A stretch of DNA of 64,000 nt from Pardosa pseudoannulata. Taxonomy: Eukaryota; Arthropoda; Arachnida; Araneae; Lycosidae. Below, in pieces: positions 43,353-55,980 of the stretch. The stretch spans positions 84,190,865 through 84,254,864 of the forward strand of contig CM063501.1 in assembly GCA_032207245.1 (NCBI GenBank), in the 5' to 3' direction. The notes under the pieces were generated by a model. It did no database searches, had not been told where the DNA came from, and saw nothing but the letters and a program-made list of their open reading frames with translations. How positions within the stretch are numbered: position 1 is the stretch's first letter; every line of letters begins with the position of its first letter. Made by a program: the position numbers and the translations under genes.

Positions 43353-45653
43353 TTTATTAATTATTAGTGAAGATTAAAAACCTTCCGTGATAAGTATTGC
43401 TGTGATATTTGCCAGTTTCTACTTTTAAACATATATTTTATATAATCGGTTCATATTATCCATCACCATGATTGGGACATAAACAAAAATTCTTTGATTG
43501 CATCTATTAGGCTGTATTTTTCTTATGCGCACTATAAGGACTTATTCTAAACCCATTACTGTTCTTATTCATTTCATATATTTTAAGATACAGTGTATTC
43601 CTATCAATAATTGCATAATGACATCAAATAAAATATTCTAAACCATGCGAAGCTGAGAAGAATACGCCCATACAAGCTTTTTTTTATTTTCAAAACGTAA
43701 TCGCGGTATAGGTATTTTGTTATTTCTTATTTAATTGTCATCGTTTACAAATAGTTTATAACAGTTAAAATTACAATAAATTTTGACATAAATATTTGTA
43801 TTAAACAGATGTGCAGACTTACAGTATTAGATACTGGTCTTGAAAATTCTGTTGGAATTCGCACCTAGATATAGTCTGGAATTTTCCCTAGCGGTTCGCA
43901 CCAATACATAGGTCTAGAATTTGTAAATCTCTAGGTTTAGTTCAGATTAGAATTTCTTTCTACACATTTCTTTCTTTGACCTCCAGAAATGTATATTATA
44001 GTACTTTTAAATTTTATTTGTTACGCTAGAAGGTTTAAACGGATTAAGGAATTACTTAGAGAGAGGATTCGTTTTGGGTATGATATTATAATTCATTTCT
44101 CCATGAGAAACATTTAGGAGATTGCCTTCCTGTTCCTCTTTGATCGTACTATTACCTAATTTACCAAATTAGAGTGAGATTTCTAAAAGTTAAGTGAGAT
44201 ATCTAAAAATTAATAGAAAGCATGAATAAGCATGGGAAAATATTCTCTATAACTTAACAAGATTCCGTTGGTGTATAAAATACTGATTCGATTGCTGCAA
44301 AATTTCGCCCTAGCTAAGGTATTTGCTATTATACAGGGGGGTGTTTGATACTTGTTTCTTCCGAGAAAGAATTTTTGCACTTTCTAATATAAAGTGCAAT
44401 TTATTATTTAGGGCCATTGTAAGTATCGTGTTCGTCTCTGTCGGGGATCAAAGGAAAAAATGTGTCGGCTAAAGCGAACTTTTGGTTTATTTTAAGGCGC
44501 TGAACAGTTCAAAACGCCTAACAATTGGAAAAGGGCAGTAATGGTCTTTTTTGGACGCACGGACGATTAGTGTCAAATCTGCCGTTTTGTCAAGGCACCG
44601 ACAGAAAGAAGAAATTGTTCTTTGTGCTACCGCATCAGCTATTCCAAGGACGAAGGTCAACTGGGGGGGTCGATCCCCCCCAAAACCGAGGTTTCCTGTG
44701 TGACAAAGGAAAAACGGGAGGGACTCCCGGCTGAACTTGCAAATGAGAAGGTTGCTGAGAATGAGCTCCTCTCTCGACGATTTTACCTATAGTTTCCTTT
44801 AAATGTTTTTGGTTGTAATAAATCAACGTTGTTAAGTTTGAACTTCTCTACGGCTGATCATTTTCGTCTCCATACCTGCTCCCTATAAGAAACCCACGTG
44901 AAGTCATACCCAAATGACTTACAGTTGAAAATAGAACGTTCGCAGACCGCTCGGCGAGTTTACAGCTATGTTCTACAGAAACGGGATAGGTCACGTTTAT
45001 GAAGTTTTGTCAACCCCTCCCCTACATCGCTTGTCTACGCGTTGTTGGTAATGTCCTTATTTCGGGTTTGTATGAAACACTAGTGTATCAAAGTGTTCAA
45101 ACTTGTGTTAAATCACTAGTGTGTGAAAACTTAGTGTATTCCTATTGTAATAAGATGAATAGAGGTCGAAAAGGAAAAAAAAGAAATAAGAAAAGAGATA
45201 GAAAGAATGAAATACGATAGTTTTAATTAAAATAAAACTATCCAGAATATAAAAAGTGCTCAAATTTTTCAGTTTGTCAAAACTTTGAGCCGGTTCTAAG
45301 GTGCGCGAATTTCGCGTAGCAATATTTTTTTAATGCGAGAAAAAAAGAAAATACGCAATTTTTTTTCGCGTTCTCACGCTGCAGTGAGGACACTCGTTCA
45401 TACTTATAATTGGTTGTCTGGAATCATTACTATTGTTTCTGAATGAAATTGAAGATTTTGTACAATCCTTCCTTTTCTAGGGGATGGTGTACAACAGATT
45501 ATATTCATTGTTCCATAATAGAAGAGTGTTCTGAATCAACGTGCGTACAAAATCGGAAAGTGATCTAGTGCTACTTCTTTTAAGTTACAAATATTCCAAA
45601 AATATAATAGATAGTAATAACCATACTTTGATTTGGTAATTCAGCATTCACAT
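43353..45653. other. intergenic with an unassigned GC-richer block
   Basis: Mostly AT-rich. The part from about 44400 to 45000 is richer in GC and has a hairpin GGGGGGTCGATCCCCCC near 44665. It could be non-coding sequence of an unidentified retroelement. Short frames show no domain. Confidence 0.3.
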
Positions 45654-46268
45654 TTAACCCTCCGAGTGGAACACACCGGGGGAAAAAAAGGTCTCCAAAA
45701 ATAAGCTAAAGTTTTATTGTGTCAGTTACCAAAGTGTTCTATGATTTTTTACTTCACCCTTTGCCCCACCCTCGTTATTGTCTCATTACTTCCGGTTATA
45801 AATATATATATAAATAAGCATTATTGATTGTTAATTTTTAATACACATAAATCTCGTCAAGTCTCGATCATCACATAAGAAATAACGTATTCTAAAAGTA
45901 CGAATAAATATTTTTTTTTTTGAGAATTATTTATATTTTTTTACTAAAGTCATCCAAGATATTTCAGTGGTGCAATTAGAGATATATATGTTGCCGCAAA
46001 CGAAATACTTCGAAATAGAGATTGACAAAGCCATCAGAAGCTATCAGCGCCTTTGTTCCTCAGAGAGTAGGGGTGCATCCCTCAATAAATGTCAGTCAAA
46101 GAGGGGTGCAGTTCCTAAACAATCGACCTGACCCTCCTACCTCATAATTTCATGGAGGAAAGCACTGTCAGAAATGTACAATACATTTATTTTTGGAACA
46201 TTTTTTGGGGTTGAAAATTGTCTGTGACAGCTGGCGGAATTGTACGTGCAAACCGCTTAGAGGGTTAA
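45654..46268. mobile_element. TTAA-flanked piggyBac-like element
   Basis: A 615-bp element with TTAACCCTCCGAGTGG at the left and, inverted, TTAACCCTCTAAGCGG at the right, 13 of 16 positions matching and TTAA at both borders. No transposase piece recognised. Confidence 0.65.
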
Positions 46269-46946
46269 TAGTTATTGTTTATAACACTGCTTTTCATAAG
46301 AAACCCAATGTAAGTTAAATAATGATGTAGCAATACTTCTACTGTATAAGATTTTTCCCTTTTTATTTTCGTACATGAATGCTTGTCTTTATTTATACGT
46401 AAATCATGCAATCACATTTTTTCATGCAGGAAAAATTCATTTAAAATATTTTTTAAATTTTAAACTTTTATTTATAAACTAGAATAGATAAAAATTCCTA
46501 GCTTAAAATACCAAAATGTAAAAAAAAAATTAAGTGAGATTAATGACATTTTGTGAAGCTAATTATGAAAATTTGCGTTGAATGACATTTTCTTTTCCTC
46601 TTTTTCAAAAGTTTACCTTTTTTATTCTTTTTTTATTCTGGGATTATTCATTACTTTACGAGTCTGCTAAAAATAGTTTCCCTATTTAATCGCTTCGGTT
46701 TAGGTAGATCAATACACTTTCGTATGAATAGAGAAAACAGTCTAAAAATAGTAACTTTATTCTTCAGAAAGTTTCACATGACAAACACAGGGAGGAGTGG
46801 AACACAAAACGTGTATTTGAAGCATAGTAAATGTTTTGGTAGCAGAATTCAATCCATGCTATAATGAACATTTTTTTCTTGAAATATTTTACCTGTACTT
46901 ATTCTGCAAACTTTGATTCTAGAAAAATTAGTGCTGTATTATGCTT
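46269..46946. other. intergenic, nothing recognised
   Basis: AT-rich spacer between two TTAA elements. Confidence 0.4.
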
Positions 46947-47509
46947 TTAACACTTTGTATGTGGGACACGTACTAGTACGTTTTATGACGATTTGTACTT
47001 GAACCAGGGTCTTGTACTAATACGGGTTAGTGCAACGACATTTTTTGTGGGTTCAGAAATAACGGTACATACAGGAAAACGAAGCCGAATGTTCTTGTCT
47101 ACTACATAGATTCTGGTAAAATTTAGACATATATAAACTAGTTTTTACATTATTAGTTTTATGATTGTTCTTTTAATTTTTTATAATGTAAAAATGTTTA
47201 TATATAACATATTTCGAAAAAAATTAAAACTATATACTACTATTTCTATTTGATTTTTCATATTTACGATACTATTATAAATTTATGCACTAAAAATATA
47301 TTTTTTGTTTCCAAAAATCTTATGGTTGTTATTTATATATTTCTATTTATATATTTGTTAATATATTTCAATATAAAATAAGAAAAGTTGGTTAAAAAAT
47401 TAAATAATTTTCGATCTATTGAAATTTAACTGAATAACTAAAGTTACGAGCAAAACGACTGCTCCCGGTACAATTCCACTGCGAAATGTACCCGCACACA
47501 ATGTGCTAA
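46947..47509. mobile_element. TTAA-flanked piggyBac-like element
   Basis: The left end is TTAACACTTTGTATGTGGGA. The right end inverted is TTAGCACATTGTGTGCGGGT, so the right TTAA has one substitution. The duplicated right end at 50203-50206 keeps the intact TTAA. Length is 563 bp. Inner palindromic motif ACGTACTAGTACGT follows the left end. No coding remnant seen. Confidence 0.55.
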
Positions 47510-47660
47510 TTGGTATTATTAATTTTAACTATCTCGTTTACTTACAACACTCAAGCTTGTGCCAAAAAAGCAAAAGTTGTTAATATTTAAAATAAAAAAT
47601 GTCTCATGATTTTAACTACGCTCGAAAGAATAAATAATATAAATATAGTATTAATAAAGA
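47384..47660 (+). repeat. repeat B, displaced copy
   Basis: About 275 bp nearly identical in order to 50082-50350: AAAGTTGGTTAAAAAATTAA, TTTTCGATCTATTGA, GCTCCCGGTACAATTCC, AACTATCTCGTT and AATGTCTCATGATTTTAA. It spans the right end of the TTAA element and about 150 bp beyond it, so host flank was duplicated together with the end. Confidence 0.75.
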
Positions 47661-47816
47661 TGAGAATAATTCCAAATATGATTTAAGGTACACACTCATG
47701 TGTAAAACTGTAAAAAATAATTATTTCGAAAGGTATTGCATCATTTACAACTGTACAGTCCAGTACTTTAAAATTAAATAAGATCAATGTTGAAGTGTAG
47801 TATTAAGAATATTTGT

Positions 47817-47855
<39 letters not shown>

Positions 47856-48297
47856 AAAATGTATTTTTTAGGTGATATTTTTTTCTATGAAAAAAAAAAA
47901 TGTCCGAAACAGTTAAGACTCACATTAGAACAAACACTGGATACAAATTATTAAATATCCTACAGATTATTACGCTTTTCCTGTTTGTAGTTGATTAAAC
48001 TGTGTCCTTGGAGTGTGTGTTTCGCTTGTTATGATTTGTCAAGACAGATGAAATAGTGACTACACGCCTTTTTCTCATTTAGCAAAAATATTGTTATTTT
48101 CTGAAGTGCTTGCATAACTATTATAACTTCAAGAAGAATGCTTACATTATGTGAAACCAATACTGAACTCTGGAATTTTGCCCATCTATTTATTTATTTT
48201 CATTTAAATTGTATAACTGCACACATTACCACTCTCAGACGCGTTCCCTGATGACAGCCACCTTCATCTAATTACTTTTTGCGCAGTTATTTTATTA
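47661..48297. other. intergenic, contains a 34-nt poly-A run
   Basis: AT-rich sequence with an uninterrupted A run at 47818-47851. Nothing else recognised. Confidence 0.5.
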
Positions 48298-49242
48298 CCG
48301 TAATTTCGCCCGTATAGTCCGCGGACTATCTGTGTTTAAAAAGCAAATTTTTTCAGTCGCGGACTATCTGCTGGTTGTTTATTGCTCAAATCATCAAAAT
48401 CGGAAGAAGGGGGGGAATGCACGTCGAGCTAACGGCCGATGATCAAAATGTAAACAAAAGCACGACTCACGAGACGTCAAGAAAGCATAGTATAGTATCT
48501 GTAATAAACCATGAAAAAACTTGCAACCCATAAAGCTGAACGAATCAGTAGTAGAAAGTAACGCAATCTAAAATTGTGTCCTGGAGTAAGGGAAAATATC
48601 GATAGTCACTATTTACAACTCCGATTGACAACACCGACTGGATGGATGCTGGATCGAAGGTCATTTCACCACGAGGATCACTCGTAACAGAGTGTTTTGT
48701 TTTGAGTTTTAATTTGTGGTAATATTGTAATATTGGTCATTCATTATGTCTTTAAAACATCGTCGCAGTTTTACTGCTGATTTCAAGCTGAAAGTAATGC
48801 AGAAGGTCGACGAGAAATCAATAAGAAATGGGCGCAAGAAAAAGCAAACATTAAAAATAGGAGAAGAAAGCGATCCAATCGTAGTGGAAAAATACAATGG
48901 CCTGCATTAGAAGACGATTTACATAGCTGAGTTCTCGAACAGAGAAATGTAAGCCGTTCTGCTTCTTCCGTTAAAATTCTCCTAGGCTATGACAAACGAA
49001 ATTATTTCATATTTTAAAGGTGGAATTAATTGAGTCTCATCCAGACTTTTTGGCACTCTACTGTACTTAGGATTCTATTCTTAAAAGGGTTTAATATTGT
49101 CATACTAAAATACATATTTTTGCACACATAGTCAGCGGATTATCTAGTGGTACGGACTATCTGATGATTTATGAAATTCTTTAAATAAAAAATCGCACCC
49201 GCGGACTATACGATGGTGTGGACAATACGTGCGAAATTACGA
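48298..49242 (+). mobile_element. pogo/Tigger-like element with TA flanks
   Basis: The left end is TA then CCGTAATTTCGCCCGTATAG. The right end inverted is TA then TCGTAATTTCGCACGTATTG. Both subterminal regions carry the repeated words CGGACTATCTG and GCGGACTAT, including the palindrome ATAGTCCGCGGACTAT near the left end. A transposase fragment with a frameshift lies on the plus strand. At 945 bp it is an internally deleted copy. Confidence 0.7.
48746..48975 (+). pseudogene. pogo/Tigger transposase N-terminal fragment
   Basis: From the ATG at 48746 the frame reads MSLKHRRSFTADFKLKVMQK, the usual start of one pogo/Tigger branch (K.R.SYTA.FKLKV). After a short segment a shifted frame continues EKANIKNRRRKRSNRSGKIQ then WPALEDDLHS. 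This matches the second DNA-binding part (a basic run, then K.(Q/K)WP.LE..L..WV). A frameshift and stops separate the pieces and no catalytic domain remains. Confidence 0.6.
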
Positions 49243-49639
49243 TAATAAAACATAATTTTAATATCAAACACACAAAACACATCTATGCCATTTTCCCTTT
49301 TAACTGATTACATGTCAAATGAATCGCTACAATTTATGTTTCGAGAAAAAAAAACATTTTTAGACAAATCTAAGGTATTGCCTCGCATATCAGACTTTTC
49401 CAGAATATGATTATTAAACGTTATATATTTATTACCAGTGGAGCTTTCTCCCTGGTCGCCTATTTTTTTCTTCTCTTTGGTCCGACGCCCCTTTTTATTT
49501 GATATGCATTAGCGTTTGTGTCTGCTAAAGATAGTTTTCCAGTTTTATCGGTGGGATATAAATATATATGGTGAGAGATCGATGGTGTTTCCTACGTATT
49601 ATTTCTGTAATAAGATCATAAAAATGAACCCCAAAAATA
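49243..49639. other. intergenic, nothing recognised
   Basis: Spacer between the pogo-like element and a tandem repeat. Confidence 0.4.
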
Positions 49640-50800
49640 GTGGATTTATTCTCGACAATGAGGCAATCTAAAAAATGACGAGGTAAAAGATACATCGTAT
49701 TACCACCGTTAAACTGATGGTGGCGAATATAGCTGCAATATTTTGTGTTTTTTTCTGTACTTTGGGATGTACTTTATATTTTACAGTCACCTTTAAATTC
49801 GTGGTTATAAATTTATTGACAAGGCCAGTTAAATTAGTTTTGTAAATCTTTTAGGTTTAAATTATATCTATGTTTTGTTTATAGATTAAATATGAATGCA
49901 GCCGAACTATGCGAATCTTAATACGTAAATCAGTATGAAAAGGTAAAATCTAAAATTTTTTAATTTACGCAATCGGAGTGCGTGCTAAAATCTCTTAGCT
50001 ATAAATGCGTACATTTCTGATCGTAGTTTAATATGTATTTTAAATGTTATACTTTGTATCCAATGCAACAAGCAATAATAAAAGTTGGTTAAAAAATTAA
50101 ATAATTTTCGATCTATTGAGATTTAACTGAATAACTAAATTTACGTTCAAAACGCCAGCTCCCGGTACAATTCCGCTGTGAAATATACCCGCACACAATG
50201 TGTTAATTGCTATTATTAGTTTTAACTATCTCGTTCACTTGCAACACTCAAGTTTGTGCCAAAAAAGCAAAAGCTTTTAATATTTAAAAAGAAAATGTCT
50301 CATGATTTTAATTACCTTCGAAAGAGTAAATAATATAAATATACTATTAATAATTTTTTAACAATGAGGCAGTCTTAAAAATGACGAGGTAAAAGATACA
50401 TCGTATTACCGCCGTTAAACTGATGTTTGCGAATATAGCTGCAATATTTTGTGTTTTTTTCTGTACTTTGGGATGTAATATATACATTTTACAGTCACCT
50501 TTAAATTATAGGCTATAATTTTATTGACAAGGTCAGTTAAAATAGTTTTGTAAATCTTTTACGTTTAAATTATACGTATGTTTTGTTTATAGATTAAATT
50601 TGAATGCAGCCGAACTATGAGATTCTTAATACGTAAATAAGTATGAAAAGTTAAAACTGAAAATTTTAATTTACACAACCGGAGTTGATTTACATCATTA
50701 AAATGCTGTTAGTATAAAGGCGTACATTTCTGAATATAGTTCCCTATTTATTTTGATGTTATACTTTTTTCAATGCAGCAGGCGATACAGACAATATACT
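49640..50800. repeat. 706-bp tandem repeat, about 1.6 units
   Basis: The segment at 49640-50081 (A) is followed by 50082-50350 (B) and a second A at 50351-50800. CAATGAGGCA occurs at 49656 and 50362, a period of 706. Shared A landmarks: ATGACGAGGTAAAAGATACA, TCGTATTACC and TTTTTTCTGTACTTTGGGAT. B includes a piggyBac-like right end with intact TTAA at 50203-50206. A separate B copy lies at 47384-47660. Confidence 0.8.
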
Positions 50801-50862
50801 AACGCCTTAACAAGGCTGTGAACCTGTTACACAATTAGCACCACCCGAGGATCAAGTGTAGC

Positions 50863-51379
50863 TTAACCCTTTAAAGTTCACGCTAAAATATTCTTTGGAA
50901 TTTAATGGAAATAGTTTATAATGCTATCTGTGAACCTTATAAATGCGAAATTAGTGAAAAAAATTTACATTCTTTCAGGGGTTGTAGATGTGAGAGGTGA
51001 TTTAACTCTCCTTGCACGGAGTAAAAATAATACTTACCTAAAATTTAAATTATACTGAAAGAATAATGAATAATTACCATTAATAAGGTGCAGTAAATAA
51101 ATATATAAACAATTTATAAGTGTGGTTTTGTGTAAGTACTTTTATTTGGGATTATAAAAGACGAAAATAGAATTCTTGATCGTTTCAAGCAAAACAAGTT
51201 TAAAAATGTATATTTGAAAGTAAAAAATAAATTGTGCGTAATGCTGCTATCTATTGATAGTTTAAAGTGTCAAAACGTAGAAAATTCAAAAAGTCATTCA
51301 TGTATCTTTAAAAAGAAGAAAAAAAAAACAATTGTAACAGCTGGTTTCGCTGCGAAACTGCTGTCCATTAAAGGGTTAA
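50863..51379. mobile_element. TTAA-flanked piggyBac-like element
   Basis: A 517-bp element with a perfect 12-bp inverted end TTAACCCTTTAA on both sides, borders included. Its right part contains an A-rich run. No transposase recognised. Confidence 0.65.
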
Positions 51380-51480
51380 GGTATGCTACGGACGCGAGTA
51401 ATATTACCCCCAATGGGTCTTCGTAATTTAGAAGCAGGGACCAAGCAGAAGACCCCTCTGGCTTATCCTGCCACCCCCAG

Positions 51481-51605
51481 AGGTATCGTTTGAGAACTTG
51501 GAGGACTTTGTGATCACGGACATATTTTACGTGCCCCAGTCACCTCTAGTGAACATGGAGATCTTAGGCCGGCTTCAGCCCCGAACACTCATCCTTTCAG
51601 TTACG
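51481..51605 (+). other. exon-like segment of unknown gene
   Basis: After a possible acceptor (TATCCTGCCACCCCCAG) the plus strand reads EVSFENLEDFVITDIFYVPQ then SPLVNMEILGRLQPRT, with codon use and GC unlike the surroundings. No donor is convincing and I do not recognise the protein. It lies between a TTAA element and a SINE, so a transposon origin is equally possible. Confidence 0.2.
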
Positions 51606-51825
51606 AGATTGCTGTTATATTCTCTAAAAAATAGTCTTTGGGAGAGCAAATTAGTATTAAAAAACAAAACGTTAGACATCAGCAACAACAACTACTTTAT
51701 TTTTTTTCCTTCTCTTTTTCGCGTTGCCACAGGCCGGAAAACAAAAACAGACTAGCTCGCGACAATTGCTGAATTTTCTGACTGAGCTACTGTGGTTCCG
51801 AATGTTATACTTGAAAGACTGTTTT

Positions 51826-51996
51826 GGTTTGGAGTGCTACGGTCTACTTTTTGCATAACGAGGGCTAATGAGACCGACACCTACAGCTTAAAGCCGATTT
51901 CGAACGGCTACGAAAATCCATGCCATAGTGGGATTCGAACCCACGAACTCCGGTACCGAAGGCCAGCACCCTAACCAATCGGCCATCGCTCAGCTA
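51826..51996 (-). repeat. SINE-A, best preserved copy
   Basis: The minus strand has the A box GATGGCCGATTGGTTAGGGT and the B box GGGTTCGAATCCCAC about 40 nt later. Then come TAGCCGTTCGAAATCGGCTT, GGTGTCGGTCTCATTAGCCC and GTAGACCGTAGCACTCCAAA followed by CCAAAAC. The tRNA part lacks a paired acceptor stem, so it is a SINE head, not a tRNA gene. It defines the family found at 5364, 6772, 8396, 14352, 16404 and 59151. Confidence 0.85.
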
Positions 51997-53394
51997 CTTG
52001 AAAGAAAATTAATACACCAACTAAAGTAATCCTATTTAAGCATATCAATTTAATTTCCTACATGTGTTTAAAATACTAAAAACACGAACAGAATAACTTG
52101 CATACTAAAAGTTAGTTCTGTAATGTTATTTAAAGTCTCACACTTCATCTTCAAACAATTTGGTTTTATAAAATCTCCGATTTCATACATTAAGTTAACC
52201 ATCCTAAACTGTCTCAAAACCAATTACGTTTTCAACTTTCAGAACAACATCGTTATAAAATGTAGTACCCTTAGACGTTTAATATATATTCAACATTTAT
52301 AAATTTCCTTAAAATTTTACAACCACCATCCACATTCCAGATACCACATACGTTTCTTAACTATTTAAAATTCTTGTGATAATTAACAGGAAAGTAATTG
52401 CGAGTCTCTATGTGAATTTTTCACTATGAAGTTTGTAATAAATTGCATTGACCTCTCATTTGCATGAAAATAATGATCACATATTTATCATATGGCAATA
52501 TTTTCAAAGGGCGTGTCTCACGCGGTGCGTTGCAAAGGCATAACATGTCCTGATCTGGGGACTCCCTTAATAACAGCGTCCTAAGGTAAATTTGCTGGTT
52601 ATTTTCAGCCTTCGATTAAACATGCTTTAATTATTCCTTTCGTGACATGAAGCTTTGCCTTGATAGGGCGGGGTCATTTCGAAGCTTTACAGTCAACTCC
52701 TTTGCTTCAGCTGCAGCAAAACTTAGTAATAGTATTTGATGCAGCTAAAACACGTGCTTCACATTTTAGGCCTAAGCAGCTTCAGAATTCTTATTCCATT
52801 TAGGCCTAGTATTCTTTTCTAGGGATAAAAAAAATTTTAAAAATTAGTTCGACAAATTTTTATGTTTTGTATTCAACGTCAGTAGAGGGCATTAAAAAAA
52901 TCTAACTACTTTTCGAGTATCAGATATTATTTATAATTTTGTCTTTTTGGTCGATATTGAAGGATTTTTTGAGTTGCGTATATGTATTTATTTTTTAGGC
53001 AGGCTCATCGACCGATATTATGAGAAATAACTGTAAGTGTTATAGAGCCCCACTTTACAGTGCTGTGCTTGCATGTAATAGCAAAATTATATGTTATGTT
53101 TTTCTTTTTTTTTCATATAAACGGCTTCCTATGATGCTTCAAATGAATACTGATCATTAATAAGGACAGGCTGTTATAATCAAAATTGTGTAAATTTTAA
53201 ATTTGTTCTTATCTGTGCAATCCATATTAATTTAGTTTTAAGATGTGCATCAATATATCTTCAGAAAAAATAACTGGCTTTAATCGTTTAAGGTATTAAT
53301 TCTTATCCTGTAGGATATATACCCTAGGGGGACGTAATAATAAGGGTGGGGGGTTGAGCGAATATGTCGAAATGAAAATATTATTAAAAAATAA
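51997..53394. other. intergenic, nothing recognised
   Basis: AT-rich sequence with a GC-richer patch at 52500-52790. No domain or terminal repeats recognised. Confidence 0.4.
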
Positions 53395-53832
53395 TTTACT
53401 TAGAGAGAACTAAAATAATACATTGAGGCATAATAAAAATATACATGTATATACACTTGTAAATATTATGTATCAGTACTGTGTTATGCATTATAAGGAT
53501 TAACATATCAATGCTAAATTTATAATTATTAGTGATTACTTTAGTCCTTTCCTGGTAGACGTAAGACATAAAACGATATAGAGACATCGATTATGGTTTT
53601 GTCGATATCGTCTATAATATACTTAAAGAAAACTAAAACAATACATTCAGACATGATAAAAACATACATGTATATACACATGTAAATATTATATATCAGT
53701 ACTGTGCTATATATTATAATGATTAACATATGAAATCTAAATTTATAATTATTAGTGATTCCTTTATTCCTACCCTGGTAGAAGTAAGATATAAAACAAT
53801 ATAGATACATCGATTATGGTTTTGTCAATGCA
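53395..53832. repeat. 223-bp tandem repeat, two units
   Basis: Two adjacent units with a period of 223 bp (AACTAAAA at 53408 and 53631). Shared landmarks: ACATGTATATACAC, TATCAGTACTGTG, AATTTATAATTATTAGTGAT and CATCGATTATGGTTTTGTC. Two minus-strand frames show similar Tyr/Ile-rich proteins because of the duplication, and no gene is supported. Confidence 0.85.
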
Positions 53833-54928
53833 ATTGATTCGTGCTGCCGAATAATATAAATTTACTTATTATTGGTAATTTATAAGATTTGTAATAAGTC
53901 CATAGATTAGTTTTAACTTCAAAATACTCAAAATACATCATTATTGTGTGAGAGTAATTGGGGGGGGGGTAGTTGAAAATTGCATTACTGATACTGAAAA
54001 CTTGAAAATATTTTTTTTTAAATTTCATTTATTTTTTTTTCGTTCATTTATCATTCATCTATTTATACTAAACGAGATAATGATCCGTACCATCTATTAT
54101 AAAATAGTCATGGGATTACATTTTTGATATTTCTTTCCCTGCTATGGATTGTGGAGGTTTATATCTTCTTTGCAAAATTACTGATAATTTATACATTAAA
54201 ACATTCGCAACAGCTGGCCGGAATTAACGTCATTTCCTGTTATGTTTCTATTCTACTGCTAACCTGAATTCACGTCCAACAGTTTCTGTTTCTGAATGTA
54301 GCCCCATACCTAACAGATACATTTATATGTGAGGAGTTCATAACCGTAGTGAACCAAGTCAATTTTTCCTTTTTACAAAATAAAATTGCTTTTTTCGGGT
54401 TAAATAGTGTTATTTCATATGAATATAAATGAACTTATGCTAGAATATACAGTAGTTATTAAATATATTCTAAAATTTGTTTAAATTTATAGCAATTATT
54501 AAAGTATCAAGGATTTTTAAGACTCAGCTTCGTCATCTTTTCCATACCCATTCTGTTCAGTTTGGCCGTGATTACCTTGTATTACAGAAAACGTCTATTG
54601 TGTGTCTACAGCCCATTCATACAACACTCATGTCAATTAATAGTTAAACAATATACAAGAAAAAGAAACAAAAACAGAAATAACTATTAGGATGTTTATT
54701 CACAAAAGACGTTCCATACGTTACATTATCATTACTCGGGTTTGTCATGCAACCCATTATTTCAACTGGTGCAATCATAGACGCATGTTGAAGACTAGAA
54801 TACAAATAATGTTTTTATTAAATACGCTAGCTGAAAGGTACATTCAACTGATTCTTTCGATGCCAGGAAAGAAGTAAGTTATCTCTTCCAGGTTCTCAAG
54901 ATGGAAATTTTTGGCGAGTTTCTGTGGC
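53833..54928. other. intergenic, nothing recognised
   Basis: AT-rich sequence with no supported feature. Confidence 0.4.
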
Positions 54929-55980
54929 GGTGTTTCTATTTCTCAAATCCTGTGTTAATGGATGTAAGAAGTGTAACACTCACTCCAAGGTCCAAGTTCG
55001 AGGTACAAACCCTTGTCTCACGGTACCAAACGCTTTCGATTTCCGATAACTTTTTAATAGCATAAGGAATGTGAAGCAGGATTACTCTGTTCAGGGATAA
55101 GATTGTTTATGATTTTCTTAGTGTCAATTTGACACAGTTTAAGGGCGTTATAGTGTGAGACTTAAATATTTATAATCTCACAACAGAATTTTTTGGCCTT
55201 ATTTGGTGGCTCTTGCACGTATATCAGTTATTAAACACAGACTAAGGATCTAACCTTAGACATTAGAAATTATTCATTAGTGGTGTTTCTATTTCTCAAA
55301 TCCTGTCTCATGGGATGTAAGGAGTATAAACCTTGCTCCAAGGTACGATTTCGAGATACAAACCATTGTCCCACGGTACCAAAAGTTTTCGATTTCCAAT
55401 AACTGTTTAATAGCATAAGGAATGTCAAGTGGGATTATTCTGGTTCAGGGATAAGGTTGTTTATGATTTTCTTAGTGTCAATTTAACACAGTTTACTAGC
55501 GTTATAGTGTGAGACTTAAATATTTATAATCTCACAACAGAATTATTTGCCTTATTTGGTGGCTCTTGTATGTATATCAATTATTAAACTCAGACAAAGG
55601 AGATATCTTTAGACATTAGAAGTTATTCATTGGCGGTGTTTCTATTGCTCAAATTTTATCTCATGGGATGTAAGGAGTGTAAACCCCGCTCCGAAGTCCA
55701 AATTCGAGATACAAATATTTATCCCACGGTACCAAAAGTTTTCGATTTCTGATAACTTTCTAATAGCATAAGGAATGTCAAGTGGGATTATTCTGTTCAG
55801 GGATAAGGTTGTTTATGATTTTTATTAGTGTCAATTTGACACAGTTTACTAGCGTTGTAGTGTGAGACTTAAATATTTATAATCTCACTATCGAATTATT
55901 TGCCTATTTGGTGGCCCTTGTGGGTATATCACTTATTAAACTTTGACTAAGGAGCTATCCTTAGACACTAGAGGTTAGTA
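54929..55980. repeat. 353-bp tandem repeat, three units
   Basis: Three head-to-tail units start at 54929, 55282 and 55635, exactly 353 bp apart. Each has GGTGTTTCTATT, a CACGGTACCAAA segment, TTTTCGATTTC, TAGCATAAGGAATGT, AGTGTCAATTT and GTGAGACTTAAATATTTATA. Units differ by scattered substitutions and short indels. A small satellite-like block; no coding frame is conserved. Confidence 0.9.

Noticed and set aside
51900..51990. A tRNA gene on the minus strand
   Set aside because: No paired acceptor stem, and it is followed by the SINE-A body found at other loci.
53396..53810. A pair of paralogous membrane proteins on the minus strand
   Set aside because: The similarity comes from a 223-bp non-coding tandem duplication whose period is not a multiple of three.
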